From NCBI RefSeq assembly GCF_002813295.1, contig NZ_PHUE01000001.1, forward strand, positions 4,526,001-4,590,000: a DNA stretch of 64,000 nucleotides, in the 5' to 3' direction. Position 1 is the first letter of the stretch. The number at the start of each line of letters is the position of its first letter. This document shows, piece by piece, positions 27,484 through 35,869 of this stretch. The notes under the pieces are model-generated. The model worked only from the letters and a program-made list of their open reading frames with translations. It was not told where the DNA came from and searched no databases. The stretch is from Flavobacterium sp. 5 (lineage in GTDB: Bacteria; Bacteroidota; Bacteroidia; Flavobacteriales; Flavobacteriaceae). The position numbers and the translations under genes were made by a program.

Positions 27484-29937
27484 TTATTTTAAATCTTTTG
27501 CATTTTTGACTTTGTCTTTTGTAATGGCTAATTCTAATACTTCGCTCATTTCTTTTACATAGTGAAAACTAAGACCTTCTAAGTATTCAGCTTTAATTTC
27601 ATCAATATCACTTTTGTTTTCATGACATAAGATGATTTCTTTGATATTGGCTCTTTTGGCAGCTAATATTTTTTCTTTAATACCTCCTACAGGCAAAACT
27701 TTTCCTCTCAAAGTAATTTCTCCTGTCATGGCTAAGTTTTTCTTCACTCTTTTTTGAGAAAGTAAAGAAACTAAAGATGTCAGCATCGCAATACCAGCAC
27801 TAGGACCATCTTTTGGAGTAGCTCCTTCTGGTACGTGTAAATGGATGTTGTATTTAGTTAATACTTCAGGATTTAATCCTAATAATTCAGCATTAGCTTT
27901 AATATATTCTAAAGCAATTGTTGCCGATTCCTTCATTACAATACCTAGATTTCCAGTAATTGTCATTGAACCTTTTCCTGGTGAAAGAAGTGATTCAATA
28001 AATAAAATATCTCCGCCTACACTTGTCCAGGCAAGGCCAGTTACAACACCAGCAACTTCATTGTTTTCGTACTTGTCTCTTTCTAATCTTGGAACGCCAA
28101 GAACTTTGATAATATCTTCGTCAGTTACTTTTTTATTGTATTCTTCATCCATTGCTACTGATTTGGCAGCATTACGAACGATTTGAGCAATTTTATTTTC
28201 TAATCCGCGAACTCCAGATTCACGTGTATAGCCTTCGACGATTTTCTCCAATTGTTTTTTACCAATAGTCAAATCTTTAGCTTTTAATCCATGGGCAGTC
28301 AATTGTTTTGAGAACAAATGTTTTCTGGCAATTTCAACTTTTTCTTCAATAGTGTATCCAGACATTTTAATAACTTCCATTCTGTCAATCAATGCAGGCT
28401 GGATAGCTGACATGTTATTTGAAGTTGCTATAAACATCACTTTAGATAAATCATAACCCATTTCAAGGAAATTGTCATAAAAAGCATTGTTTTGTTCAGG
28501 ATCTAAAACCTCTAATAATGCAGATGATGGATCGCCGCTATGACTAGACGATAATTTATCAATTTCATCCAAAACAAATACTGGATTAGATGTTCCAGCT
28601 TTTTTTAAACTCTGAATAATACGTCCTGGCATAGCACCAATATAGGTTTTTCTATGTCCGCGGATTTCAGCTTCATCACGTAAACCACCTAAAGAGATAC
28701 GTACATATTCTCTGCCCAATGCTTCTGCAACAGATCGGCCAATAGAAGTTTTACCAACTCCTGGAGGTCCTGTTAAACAAATAATTGGTGATTTCATGTC
28801 GTTTCTTAATTTAAGAACGGCCAAATGTTCAATCATTCTCTTTTTGACATCTTCTAGACCAAAATGATCTTTGTCTAATATTTTTTGAGCATGTTTTAAG
28901 TCAAAATTATCTTTAGAATAATCGCTCCAAGGCAAATCTAAAAACAATTCTAAATAATTTCTCTGAATTCCAAAATCAGGAGCTTGCGGATTCATTCTGC
29001 GCATTTTCGACAATTCTTTTTCAAAATGTGTCTGCGTTTTTTCATCCCAATTTTTGGTTTTAGCCTTCAAGCTCATTTCGTCAATCTCTTCCTCATGTGA
29101 AACGCCTCCCAATTCTTCTTGGATGGTTTTCATTTGCTGATGCAGGAAATATTCTCTTTGCTGTTGGTCTAAATCAAAACGGACTTTGGATTGGATATCA
29201 TTTTTGAGCTCTAGTTTTTGCAGCTCCACATTCATGTAACGAAGCGTTTCTAAAGCACGCTCTTTTAATCCATTGATAGATAACAAGTCTTGTTTTTCCT
29301 TAACAGATAAATTCATGTTGGAAGAAACAAAATTGATCAAGAACGAAGGACTTCCAATGTTTTTAATAGCAAAAGTAGCTTCTGTTGGAATATTTGGGCT
29401 TTCGCTGATAATTTTAACAGCTAATTCTTTTACGGAATCAATAATAGCATTGAATTCAGTATCTTTTTTAGCTGGTCTTTTTTCAGGAACTTCTTTGATT
29501 TTTGCTTTCAAATAAGGTGAATCCGATACTACTTCGTCAATTTCGAAACGCTTTTTCCCTTGAAGAATAACGGTTACATTCCCATCGGGCATTTTTAAAA
29601 CACGAAGAATACGGGCTACAGTTCCAACTTTATTGATATCATCAAATGTAGGATCTTCATCATCTTCGTTGATTTGAGCCACTACTCCAATTACTTTTCC
29701 ATCAGCATTGGCGTCGTTAATCAATTTTATCGATTTATCTCTCCCTGCCGAAATTGGGATAACAACTCCTGGAAACAAAACAGTATTTCGTAAAGGTAAA
29801 ATTGGTAAAAATTCCGGTAATTCTTCATTATTCATTTCTTCCTCATCCTCAGGAGTCAATAATGGAATTAATTCGGCTTCCGAATCAAATTCTTGAAGTG
29901 ACAGATTGTCAATAGTAAGTATTTTATGATTTGACAT
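27484..29937 (-). CDS. lon: ATP-dependent protease La
   Basis: 817 residues. N-terminal LON substrate-binding domain (about 42-240), a helical linker, AAA+ module with Walker A GPPGVGKT (390-397) and Walker B VFVLDEID (453-460), and a C-terminal Ser-Lys protease domain with the catalytic dyad S713 (KDGPSAG) and K756 (GGIKEK). The 43-residue spacing matches E. coli Lon. Degrades misfolded and regulatory proteins in the cytoplasm. The N-terminal extension is acidic and slightly longer than in E. coli. A -7 box lies about 46 bases upstream. Confidence 0.97.
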   Translation of the reverse strand: MSNHKILTIDNLSLQEFDSEAELIPLLTPEDEEEMNNEELPEFLPILPLRNTVLFPGVVIPISAGRDKSIKLINDANADGKVIGVVAQINEDDEDPTFDDINKVGTVARILRVLKMPDGNVTVILQGKKRFEIDEVVSDSPYLKAKIKEVPEKRPAKKDTEFNAIIDSVKELAVKIISESPNIPTEATFAIKNIGSPSFLINFVSSNMNLSVKEKQDLLSINGLKERALETLRYMNVELQKLELKNDIQSKVRFDLDQQQREYFLHQQMKTIQEELGGVSHEEEIDEMSLKAKTKNWDEKTQTHFEKELSKMRRMNPQAPDFGIQRNYLELFLDLPWSDYSKDNFDLKHAQKILDKDHFGLEDVKKRMIEHLAVLKLRNDMKSPIICLTGPPGVGKTSIGRSVAEALGREYVRISLGGLRDEAEIRGHRKTYIGAMPGRIIQSLKKAGTSNPVFVLDEIDKLSSSHSGDPSSALLEVLDPEQNNAFYDNFLEMGYDLSKVMFIATSNNMSAIQPALIDRMEVIKMSGYTIEEKVEIARKHLFSKQLTAHGLKAKDLTIGKKQLEKIVEGYTRESGVRGLENKIAQIVRNAAKSVAMDEEYNKKVTDEDIIKVLGVPRLERDKYENNEVAGVVTGLAWTSVGGDILFIESLLSPGKGSMTITGNLGIVMKESATIALEYIKANAELLGLNPEVLTKYNIHLHVPEGATPKDGPSAGIAMLTSLVSLLSQKRVKKNLAMTGEITLRGKVLPVGGIKEKILAAKRANIKEIILCHENKSDIDEIKAEYLEGLSFHYVKEMSEVLELAITKDKVKNAKDLK

Positions 29938-30332
29938 AGTAGTATTTAAGTCTTTTTGTCATTAATTTTTTAGATAGGAACGCAAATATAAGGTATCACA
30001 ACAATATTTTAAACTAATATTGATGTATAAATACATTAAAATATATGAGCCTTAATAAGGCAATCATTATGCCAAAATCAAGACTATTTCAAATTCTTGC
30101 ATTAATTTGATATTGCAGTTTTATGTTATACTTAATTAAATAGAATTAAGTTTTTTTGTTTTAAAGTAAAAATTATTACTGTTTGTGTTTCAATCTTGGC
30201 ATTAGAAAACCTAAGATTATTCAGAGTTCCGATCGTATTAGTCTTTAAAAGTGAAAAAAAATTAAACTAATTTTATAAAACTGTAACAAACCAAAAATAT
30301 TCATGTCTTTACTATAAATCATTACTATTTAA
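29938..30332. other. 395-base divergent intergenic region
   Basis: Separates lon (minus) from the ECF sigma operon (plus). It contains the lon -7 candidate at 29983. I see no clear TAnnTTTG box in the right place for the sigma operon, which would fit an alternative sigma factor reading it, but that is only a possibility. No gene seen. Confidence 0.6.
29983..29990 (-). promoter_or_regulatory. possible -7 element for lon
   Basis: Minus-strand TATATTTG is a perfect -7 box 46 bases before the lon start. The -33 region lacks TTTG at the usual distance. Confidence 0.4.
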
Positions 30333-30887
30333 TTGAATCTGACCCATCAAAATATCGAAGAATTAATTACGCTTTGCAAAGAGAATAATCAGAAAGCACA
30401 ATTTGAGATTTATAATCGCTATTGCAAGGCGATGTATAATGTGGCCTATAGAATTGTGAAAGATGAGCATTTTGCCGAAGACGTTATGCAGGAAGGCTTT
30501 TTGAAAGCATTTACTAAAATAAATGATTTCAAACAAGAAGTTGCCTTTGGCGCATGGCTGAAGCGAATAATAGTGAATTACAGCATCGATTTTTACAAAA
30601 AAAACAATCAATTTAAAACAGAAGATTTCGAAAAAACGCTGTATAAACTAGAAGAAAACGACAATGATGGAAAAGAAGAGTTAGATTTTAATGATTTAAA
30701 AGTCAAGCAGATTTTGGAGACAATTCAGTCCTTGAAATACAATTACAGTATGGTTTTAACTCTATTTTATATAGAAGGTTATGATCAGGAAGAAATAAGT
30801 GAAATTCTTAAAATTAGTTACGCCAATTGTCGAACAACTTTAAGCAGAGCTAAAGAAAGTTTAAGAAAAAAATTAAATGAGTTATGA
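30333..30887 (+). CDS. ECF-type RNA polymerase sigma factor, TTG start
   Basis: 184 residues. Region 2 (about 20-92: YRIVKDEHFAEDVMQEGFLKAF and FGAWLKRIIVNYSIDF) and region 4 (about 128-182: GYDQEEISEILKISYANCRTTLSRAKESLRKKL) are both intact. The start is a TTG at 30333: an in-frame TAA stop lies immediately before it and the next ATG is inside region 2. It overlaps the following gene by 4 bases (ATGA). The operon sigma/membrane protein/two secreted proteins suggests a cell-envelope stress or surface response, by analogy with other ECF loci. Confidence 0.9.
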   Translation: MNLTHQNIEELITLCKENNQKAQFEIYNRYCKAMYNVAYRIVKDEHFAEDVMQEGFLKAFTKINDFKQEVAFGAWLKRIIVNYSIDFYKKNNQFKTEDFEKTLYKLEENDNDGKEELDFNDLKVKQILETIQSLKYNYSMVLTLFYIEGYDQEEISEILKISYANCRTTLSRAKESLRKKLNEL

Positions 30888-31420
30888 AGAATGAAAATGA
30901 AAAATTAGATCAATTATTTGAAAATTTAGAAAATCAATGGGATATTCAGGAAATGGATAATCAACATTTAGATCGGTTTTCAAAGAAAATGGTTCTTAAA
31001 AAGAAAAAAAGAAATTACAGTTTTTTCTATGCTGTTGCTGCTTCAGTGGTTGTTTTATTAAGTATTACATTGTTTTATACAAATAATGATAAACCAAGAG
31101 AATTGAAATTTGCTTCCAAAGAAACAAAACAAACCGATTCAATTTTTACTGTTTTGATTAGAAATGAATTAGAAAAAGTTAAAGAGAAAAAATCTCCAGA
31201 AAATGAAAAAATTATAAATGATGCATTAAAACAAATGAAATCGCTAGATAGCGATTATGAAAAAATAGTGCATGAATTGGAAGTAAACGGAGAAAGTAAA
31301 CCAATTATTTATGCCATGATTAGTAACCTTCAAACTCGGATTTCGTTTTTGCAAAATGTATTGCAACGTATTGAAGAAACTGAAAAATTTAAAAACTTAA
31401 ACGATGAAAAAACAATTTAA
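30884..31420 (+). CDS. probable membrane-bound anti-sigma factor
   Basis: 178 residues. A charged cytoplasmic segment of about 45 residues is followed by one membrane helix (about 47-63, FYAVAASVVVLLSITLFY) and a Lys/Glu-rich extracytoplasmic helical part with likely coiled coils. Start overlaps the sigma gene stop, and its end overlaps the next gene by 17 bases, so the three are translationally coupled. The topology and position fit an anti-sigma factor holding the ECF protein at the membrane. No zinc-finger anti-sigma motif is present, so this rests on context. Confidence 0.65.
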   Translation: MKNENEKLDQLFENLENQWDIQEMDNQHLDRFSKKMVLKKKKRNYSFFYAVAASVVVLLSITLFYTNNDKPRELKFASKETKQTDSIFTVLIRNELEKVKEKKSPENEKIINDALKQMKSLDSDYEKIVHELEVNGESKPIIYAMISNLQTRISFLQNVLQRIEETEKFKNLNDEKTI

Positions 31421-32474
31421 AATATTCTTTATTCTTTTTATAATTCCTATTTTGGGATTTTCAAATGATGATTTTAACTATTCAAAGCAAAAAACAATCA
31501 GTAAGGCTTATGTAGTAAATAGTGACGCTGGTATCAATATAGACAATTCTTATGGTAACATTTTTGTAACCACTTGGAACGAAGACAAAATTGAAATCGA
31601 AGTATTAATTAAGGTTAGTGGTGATAACGAAAGATGGGTAAACCAAAGAATTGATGCAATTGATGTTAATTTTATAGCATTGAAAAGTATGGTTACTGCT
31701 AAGACAGTTTTTGAAAATAACGTTTCAAGAAACAATGGAAAAAACAATAATTTCCAAATTAATTATACTATTAAAATGCCTAAAAATGGAAGTGTAACAC
31801 TAAACAATAAATACGGAGGTATTAGTACAACTGATCTGTTTTCCAGTACTGATATTACTTGTAAATATGGTAAAATTAATTTAGGAAGTCTCAACGGGAA
31901 TAATAATAAAATCGAAATTGGATACTGTTCTAAGTCAGAAATTGAGTACTTAAAATATGGTGCTGTAATTTCAAAATATTCAGGATTAAAAGTCGTAAAA
32001 GTTGCTAAAATTGATTTAGTTTCTGATTACTCAGAAATAGAAATTGAAGAGGGTAATGATGTGAAATACAATAGTAAATATGGGAGTGTAAAAATTGACA
32101 AAGTAAATTCACTAGATGCTAATGGTAATTATTTGACAATTGATATCGGTTCAATTTCCAATCAATTAAAATTATATACTAAATACAGTAATGTTTCTAT
32201 CGATGCTATTCAGCCCAAAGCAAATAATGTTACGATTGTTGCTGGTTATACAGGAGTTGATATTGGCTTTCAATCTAATTATGTTTTTGATTTTGATGTG
32301 TCTGTAAAGTATGGTGACTTTAAATATGACAATGAACTGACAGTTAATTCCAAAGAAGAGACCAATTACACTAAAAGAGTTAGTGGTTATTTTAAGAAAA
32401 AAGGAGAAAATAAAATTACAATTACTTCCGATTATGGTAATGTTAAATTGTATAAAAATGATGTTCAAAAATAG
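31404..32474 (+). CDS. secreted DUF4097-like repeat protein
   Basis: 356 residues with a signal peptide (1-20). The body repeats short strands ending in Y-G/S-x-I/V (NSYGNI, NNKYGGI, CKYGKI, KYGAV, SKYGSV, TKYSNV, VKYGDF, DYGNV), the pattern of the DUF4097 right-handed beta-helix family. Probably periplasmic or surface-located; no enzymatic motif seen. It is coupled to the putative anti-sigma gene by an overlap and followed after 26 bases by a second beta-helix-type protein of the same operon. Confidence 0.7.
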   Translation: MKKQFKIFFILFIIPILGFSNDDFNYSKQKTISKAYVVNSDAGINIDNSYGNIFVTTWNEDKIEIEVLIKVSGDNERWVNQRIDAIDVNFIALKSMVTAKTVFENNVSRNNGKNNNFQINYTIKMPKNGSVTLNNKYGGISTTDLFSSTDITCKYGKINLGSLNGNNNKIEIGYCSKSEIEYLKYGAVISKYSGLKVVKVAKIDLVSDYSEIEIEEGNDVKYNSKYGSVKIDKVNSLDANGNYLTIDIGSISNQLKLYTKYSNVSIDAIQPKANNVTIVAGYTGVDIGFQSNYVFDFDVSVKYGDFKYDNELTVNSKEETNYTKRVSGYFKKKGENKITITSDYGNVKLYKNDVQK

Positions 32475-32500
32475 TTTCAATCACAAAAATCAATTAAAAA

Positions 32501-33220
32501 ATGAAAAAATCACTTCAATTAATCATTTCAGGAGCTTTCTTTATAACAAATATGGGATATGCTCAATGGACTAAAATCAAAGGAAATGGAAAAGTAATAA
32601 CTGAAAACCGATCTACTGTTGGATATGATGAAGTCAACGTATCTGGTTTTTTTGATGTAGTATTGGTATCTGGCAAAGAAGGTGCAATAACGATTAAAGG
32701 AGAAGAAAATCTTTTACCATATGTCAAGGTTGAAGTAAAAGATAATGTTTTACATATTTATACTGAAAAAAATATAAATATTAGTACCAAAGAAAATCTA
32801 ATTTTGACAGTACCTTTTGAAGAAATTAGTGCTGTTTCACTTTCTGGATCAGGAGATGTTAGCAGTAAAAATACTATTGTTGCTACAACTTTCAAAACTA
32901 AATTGTCGGGTTCTGGGGATTTAACTTTGGATGTTAAAGCAACAGATTTTGAAGCTAATCTTAGTGGATCAGGAGATGTTGTTTTAACGGGTAATTCAGA
33001 TACTTTTACTTCTAAAATTTCGGGTTCAGGTGATGTAGACGCAGTAAATTTAATTACAAAAAAAGCAAATGTGACTATTTCAGGATCTGGTGATATGAAA
33101 GTAAATTGCAGCGATAGTTTATATGCTAGAGTTTCAGGTTCTGGAGATATCGCTTACAAAGGTAATCCTGAATCTAAAGATACCAAAGTCAATGGTTCTG
33201 GTGAAATTTCAAAAATATAA
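32501..33220 (+). CDS. head GIN domain (DUF2807) secreted protein
   Basis: 239 residues. Signal peptide about 1-21, then the head-GIN opening (YDEVNVSGFFDVVLVSGKEGAITIKGEENLLPYVKVEV) and seven regularly spaced SGSGD-type turns (SLSGSGDV, KLSGSGDL, NLSGSGDV, KISGSGDV, TISGSGDM, RVSGSGDI, KVNGSGEI), about 20 residues apart, as expected for a beta-helix ladder. Function of the family is not established; it is common in Bacteroidota beside ECF sigma genes. Last gene of the sigma operon, followed by a long perfect terminator. Confidence 0.85.
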   Translation: MKKSLQLIISGAFFITNMGYAQWTKIKGNGKVITENRSTVGYDEVNVSGFFDVVLVSGKEGAITIKGEENLLPYVKVEVKDNVLHIYTEKNINISTKENLILTVPFEEISAVSLSGSGDVSSKNTIVATTFKTKLSGSGDLTLDVKATDFEANLSGSGDVVLTGNSDTFTSKISGSGDVDAVNLITKKANVTISGSGDMKVNCSDSLYARVSGSGDIAYKGNPESKDTKVNGSGEISKI

Positions 33221-33244
33221 TTCGTAATTTTTTTAATTTATTTA

Positions 33245-33290
33245 CAAAAATCGGTATTTAAGATTTCATAATCTTAAATACCGATTTTTG
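33245..33290. terminator. 20-bp perfect bidirectional terminator
   Basis: Positions 33245-33264 and 33271-33290 are perfect reverse complements over 20 bases, with a 6-base loop and A/T runs at the ends. It separates the convergent sigma operon and the MFS gene. Confidence 0.92.
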
Positions 33291-33348
33291 TTAAACGAAC
33301 TTATTAATGCTCAAGTATACTTTGAACTTTTGACAATCCATTAGTTTG

Positions 33349-34680
33349 TTAGTTTTTTGATACGGCGTCATTTTTTGGTACTCTTCTCAAAAGCAAAATT
33401 CCAATAACAAAGAATACTGCCAAAAAGACAATAGCTAATCTTGGGCTTCCAGTAATTTGATCAATAATACCATAAACGCACATCCCTATTACAATCCCAA
33501 TTTTTTCAGTAACATCATAAAAACTAAAAAATGAAGCTGTGTCCTCTGTCTCAGGTAATAATTTTGAATAGGTTGAACGCGATAATGCTTGGATTCCTCC
33601 CATTACAAGTCCAACCAATGCTGCCATTACATAAAATTCGTTAGGAGTAGTTATAAAATAGGCAGTAGAACAAAGTGCTACCCAGATACAATTAATTACA
33701 ATAAGAGTTGGTATATTTCCGAATTTAGCAGAAGCTTTTGACGTTATAATCGCACCACAAACTGCCACTAATTGAATTAATAAAATACATATAATCAATC
33801 CTGTTTGACTTTGACTTGGCGACTCCCATGCAATTTCTTGAGAACCAAAATAGGTAGCAATTAACATCACAGTTTGAACGGCCATACTGTAAACAAAAAA
33901 GCTCGTTAAATATCTTTTTAATGGAATGTTGGTATCTAATAGTTTCCAAACCTTTTTTAATTCATTAAAACCATTAAAAATAACTGCTTTAGTAACTTTT
34001 TGTTTTTCAGTTTTATTTCCTTTTGGTAAAAAATAATAAGTGTATTGACTGAAGAGTATCCACCAAATTCCAACCATTACAAAAGAATAGCGCATGGCTT
34101 TCATAGCTGCTTCCCCTTTAGTACCCGAAATACCAAAAGTATCAGGAAACATGACCATTCCTAAATTTACAATTAATAATATTACACTACCAATATAGCC
34201 AAGGGAATATCCTTTGGCACTTACAGCATCTTGTTGCTCTGGGTAAGCGATATCAGGTAAATAAGAATTATAGAAAACTAAACTACCCCAAAAACCAATT
34301 AAACCTAAAAAGTAAAAAAGCAATCCGACGTAAATATTTTCTAAACTAAACCAGTTTAAACCAATACAAGAAATGGCTCCCATGTAACAAAAGAATTTCA
34401 TGAAGGATTTTTTATTTCCAACATAATCGGCAATTCCTGATAATAAAGGTGAAATAATAGCAACCATCAAAAAAGCTGCAGCAGTAACAAAACTAATTAA
34501 TGCTGAATTTTTTAAGGTCATACCAAATACATCAATATAGAGATGATCTTTAGGAAATAAAGCTAAATAAAATAATGGAAATATAGCTGTGGAAATTACC
34601 AATGGGTAAACGGAATTAGCCCAATCGTAAAATGCCCAAGCGTTTAATAATTTTTTACTGCCTTTTGCTAAATCTGCCAT
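33349..34680 (-). CDS. UMF1/Atg22-like MFS transporter
   Basis: 443 residues and about 12 membrane helices. The N-terminal AWAFYDWANSVYPLVISTAIFP matches the UMF1 (Atg22-like) branch of the major facilitator superfamily, as do GGIQALSRSTYSKLLPETEDTASFFSFYDVTEK and the following helices. Eukaryotic Atg22 exports vacuolar amino acids; bacterial substrates are not established. Monocistronic by position, between a strong terminator and the terminator of the M48 gene. Confidence 0.85.
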   Translation of the reverse strand: MADLAKGSKKLLNAWAFYDWANSVYPLVISTAIFPLFYLALFPKDHLYIDVFGMTLKNSALISFVTAAAFLMVAIISPLLSGIADYVGNKKSFMKFFCYMGAISCIGLNWFSLENIYVGLLFYFLGLIGFWGSLVFYNSYLPDIAYPEQQDAVSAKGYSLGYIGSVILLIVNLGMVMFPDTFGISGTKGEAAMKAMRYSFVMVGIWWILFSQYTYYFLPKGNKTEKQKVTKAVIFNGFNELKKVWKLLDTNIPLKRYLTSFFVYSMAVQTVMLIATYFGSQEIAWESPSQSQTGLIICILLIQLVAVCGAIITSKASAKFGNIPTLIVINCIWVALCSTAYFITTPNEFYVMAALVGLVMGGIQALSRSTYSKLLPETEDTASFFSFYDVTEKIGIVIGMCVYGIIDQITGSPRLAIVFLAVFFVIGILLLRRVPKNDAVSKN

Positions 34681-34831
34681 GTTTTCTTTTTTTATACTGC
34701 GAATTTATTTCTTTTTTAAATCGGAATAACAGCAAATGACATTTTTTCATAAATTATTTTTTAATGCTAAATTTATGGCACCATCGTTTATAGTAGAACT
34801 AGTTTTTTAAAGTAGAATCTGGACCAAAAAA

Positions 34832-34857
34832 AAGCTATTCCTTTTATTGAATAGCTT
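34832..34857 (-). terminator. terminator of the M48 protease gene
   Basis: AAGCTATTC (34832-34840) and GAATAGCTT (34849-34857) pair perfectly, preceded by an A-run that is the T-run on the minus strand; 26 bases after the stop. Confidence 0.8.
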
Positions 34858-34882
34858 AATAATAAAAATAATTTAATCAATT

Positions 34883-35695
34883 TTATTTGGAAGCATTAAC
34901 CTTTGCTGCAATAGATCTTGCGTCTGGAATCAAAGCTTTTAAATTTGCCATTCTTGTAGCATCAGAAGGGTGAGTGCTTAGGAATTCTGAGGGTGCACTT
35001 CCTCCTGATTGTGTTGCCATTCTTTGCCAAAAAATAATGGCCTGATCTGGGTTATAGCCTGCGATAGTCATTAAAATAAGCCCGATTTTATCAGCTTCAG
35101 TTTCCTGACTTCTACTAAACGGAAGCATTACTCCTACTTGGGATCCTAAACCATAATATTGCTGCCACATTTGTTGTTTTTCAGAACTCTGCTGACCAGT
35201 GGCAACAGCCACTCCTACTGCACCTAATTCTTGTAATTGGGAAGCGCTCATTCTTTGTGCTCCATGATTTGCTAATGCATGAGAAACCTCATGCCCTAAA
35301 ACTGTTGCGAGACCTGCTTCATCTTTTGTTATGGGTAAAATTCCTGAATAGACAACGATTTTTCCTCCAGGCATACACCATGCATTAACTTCTTTACTTT
35401 CAATTAATTTATATTCCCATTGATACCCATTTAAGTATTGGGTTTGCCCGAGATATCTTGAATATTTTTCTGCAGCGGCTCTAATTTTTGATCCAACTAC
35501 TTCTACTGTTCTAGCTTCTGCTGTTCCTGAAATTATTTTATTTTCTTTTAAGAAAGTTCCATATTGTTGAAATGAAGATGGAAATAATTCACTGTTGGAT
35601 ACAAAATTAAGTTCTTTTTTTCCTGTGATAGGATTTGTGGCACAAGAATAAAAAACACCAAGTATCCCTAATCCTATTAATAAAATTTTTTTCAT
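34883..35695 (-). CDS. M48 family metalloprotease, lipoprotein
   Basis: 270 residues. A short hydrophobic signal ends in a lipobox-like YSC (Cys18), so the protein is probably a lipoprotein. The zinc motif HEVSH is at 135-139 and a third-ligand Glu lies in the ETEADKIGL segment near 206. This is the layout of the BepA/LoiP-like M48 group, acting in the envelope on misassembled outer-membrane proteins. Monocistronic by position. Confidence 0.9.
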   Translation of the reverse strand: MKKILLIGLGILGVFYSCATNPITGKKELNFVSNSELFPSSFQQYGTFLKENKIISGTAEARTVEVVGSKIRAAAEKYSRYLGQTQYLNGYQWEYKLIESKEVNAWCMPGGKIVVYSGILPITKDEAGLATVLGHEVSHALANHGAQRMSASQLQELGAVGVAVATGQQSSEKQQMWQQYYGLGSQVGVMLPFSRSQETEADKIGLILMTIAGYNPDQAIIFWQRMATQSGGSAPSEFLSTHPSDATRMANLKALIPDARSIAAKVNASK

Positions 35696-35801
35696 GATTT
35701 TTCAATTTAATATTACTACAAAATTGCAATTTTTTAAAGACTGCCTATTTATATAATTAAATTTAAAAGTATCAACTTTTTAGTATTTTTATAAATTAAA
35801 A

Positions 35802-35854
35802 ACACCAATTAAAGTAGTGCTAGTTTTAAAAAAAACAACTATTTTAATTGGTGT
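35802..35854 (-). terminator. glgB terminator
   Basis: A 17-bp stem (35802-35818 with 35838-35854) with one G-T-type mismatch, enclosing a 19-base A-rich loop. It begins 16 bases after the glgB stop. Confidence 0.65.
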
Positions 35855-35869
35855 AAATTCAATTTAAAT

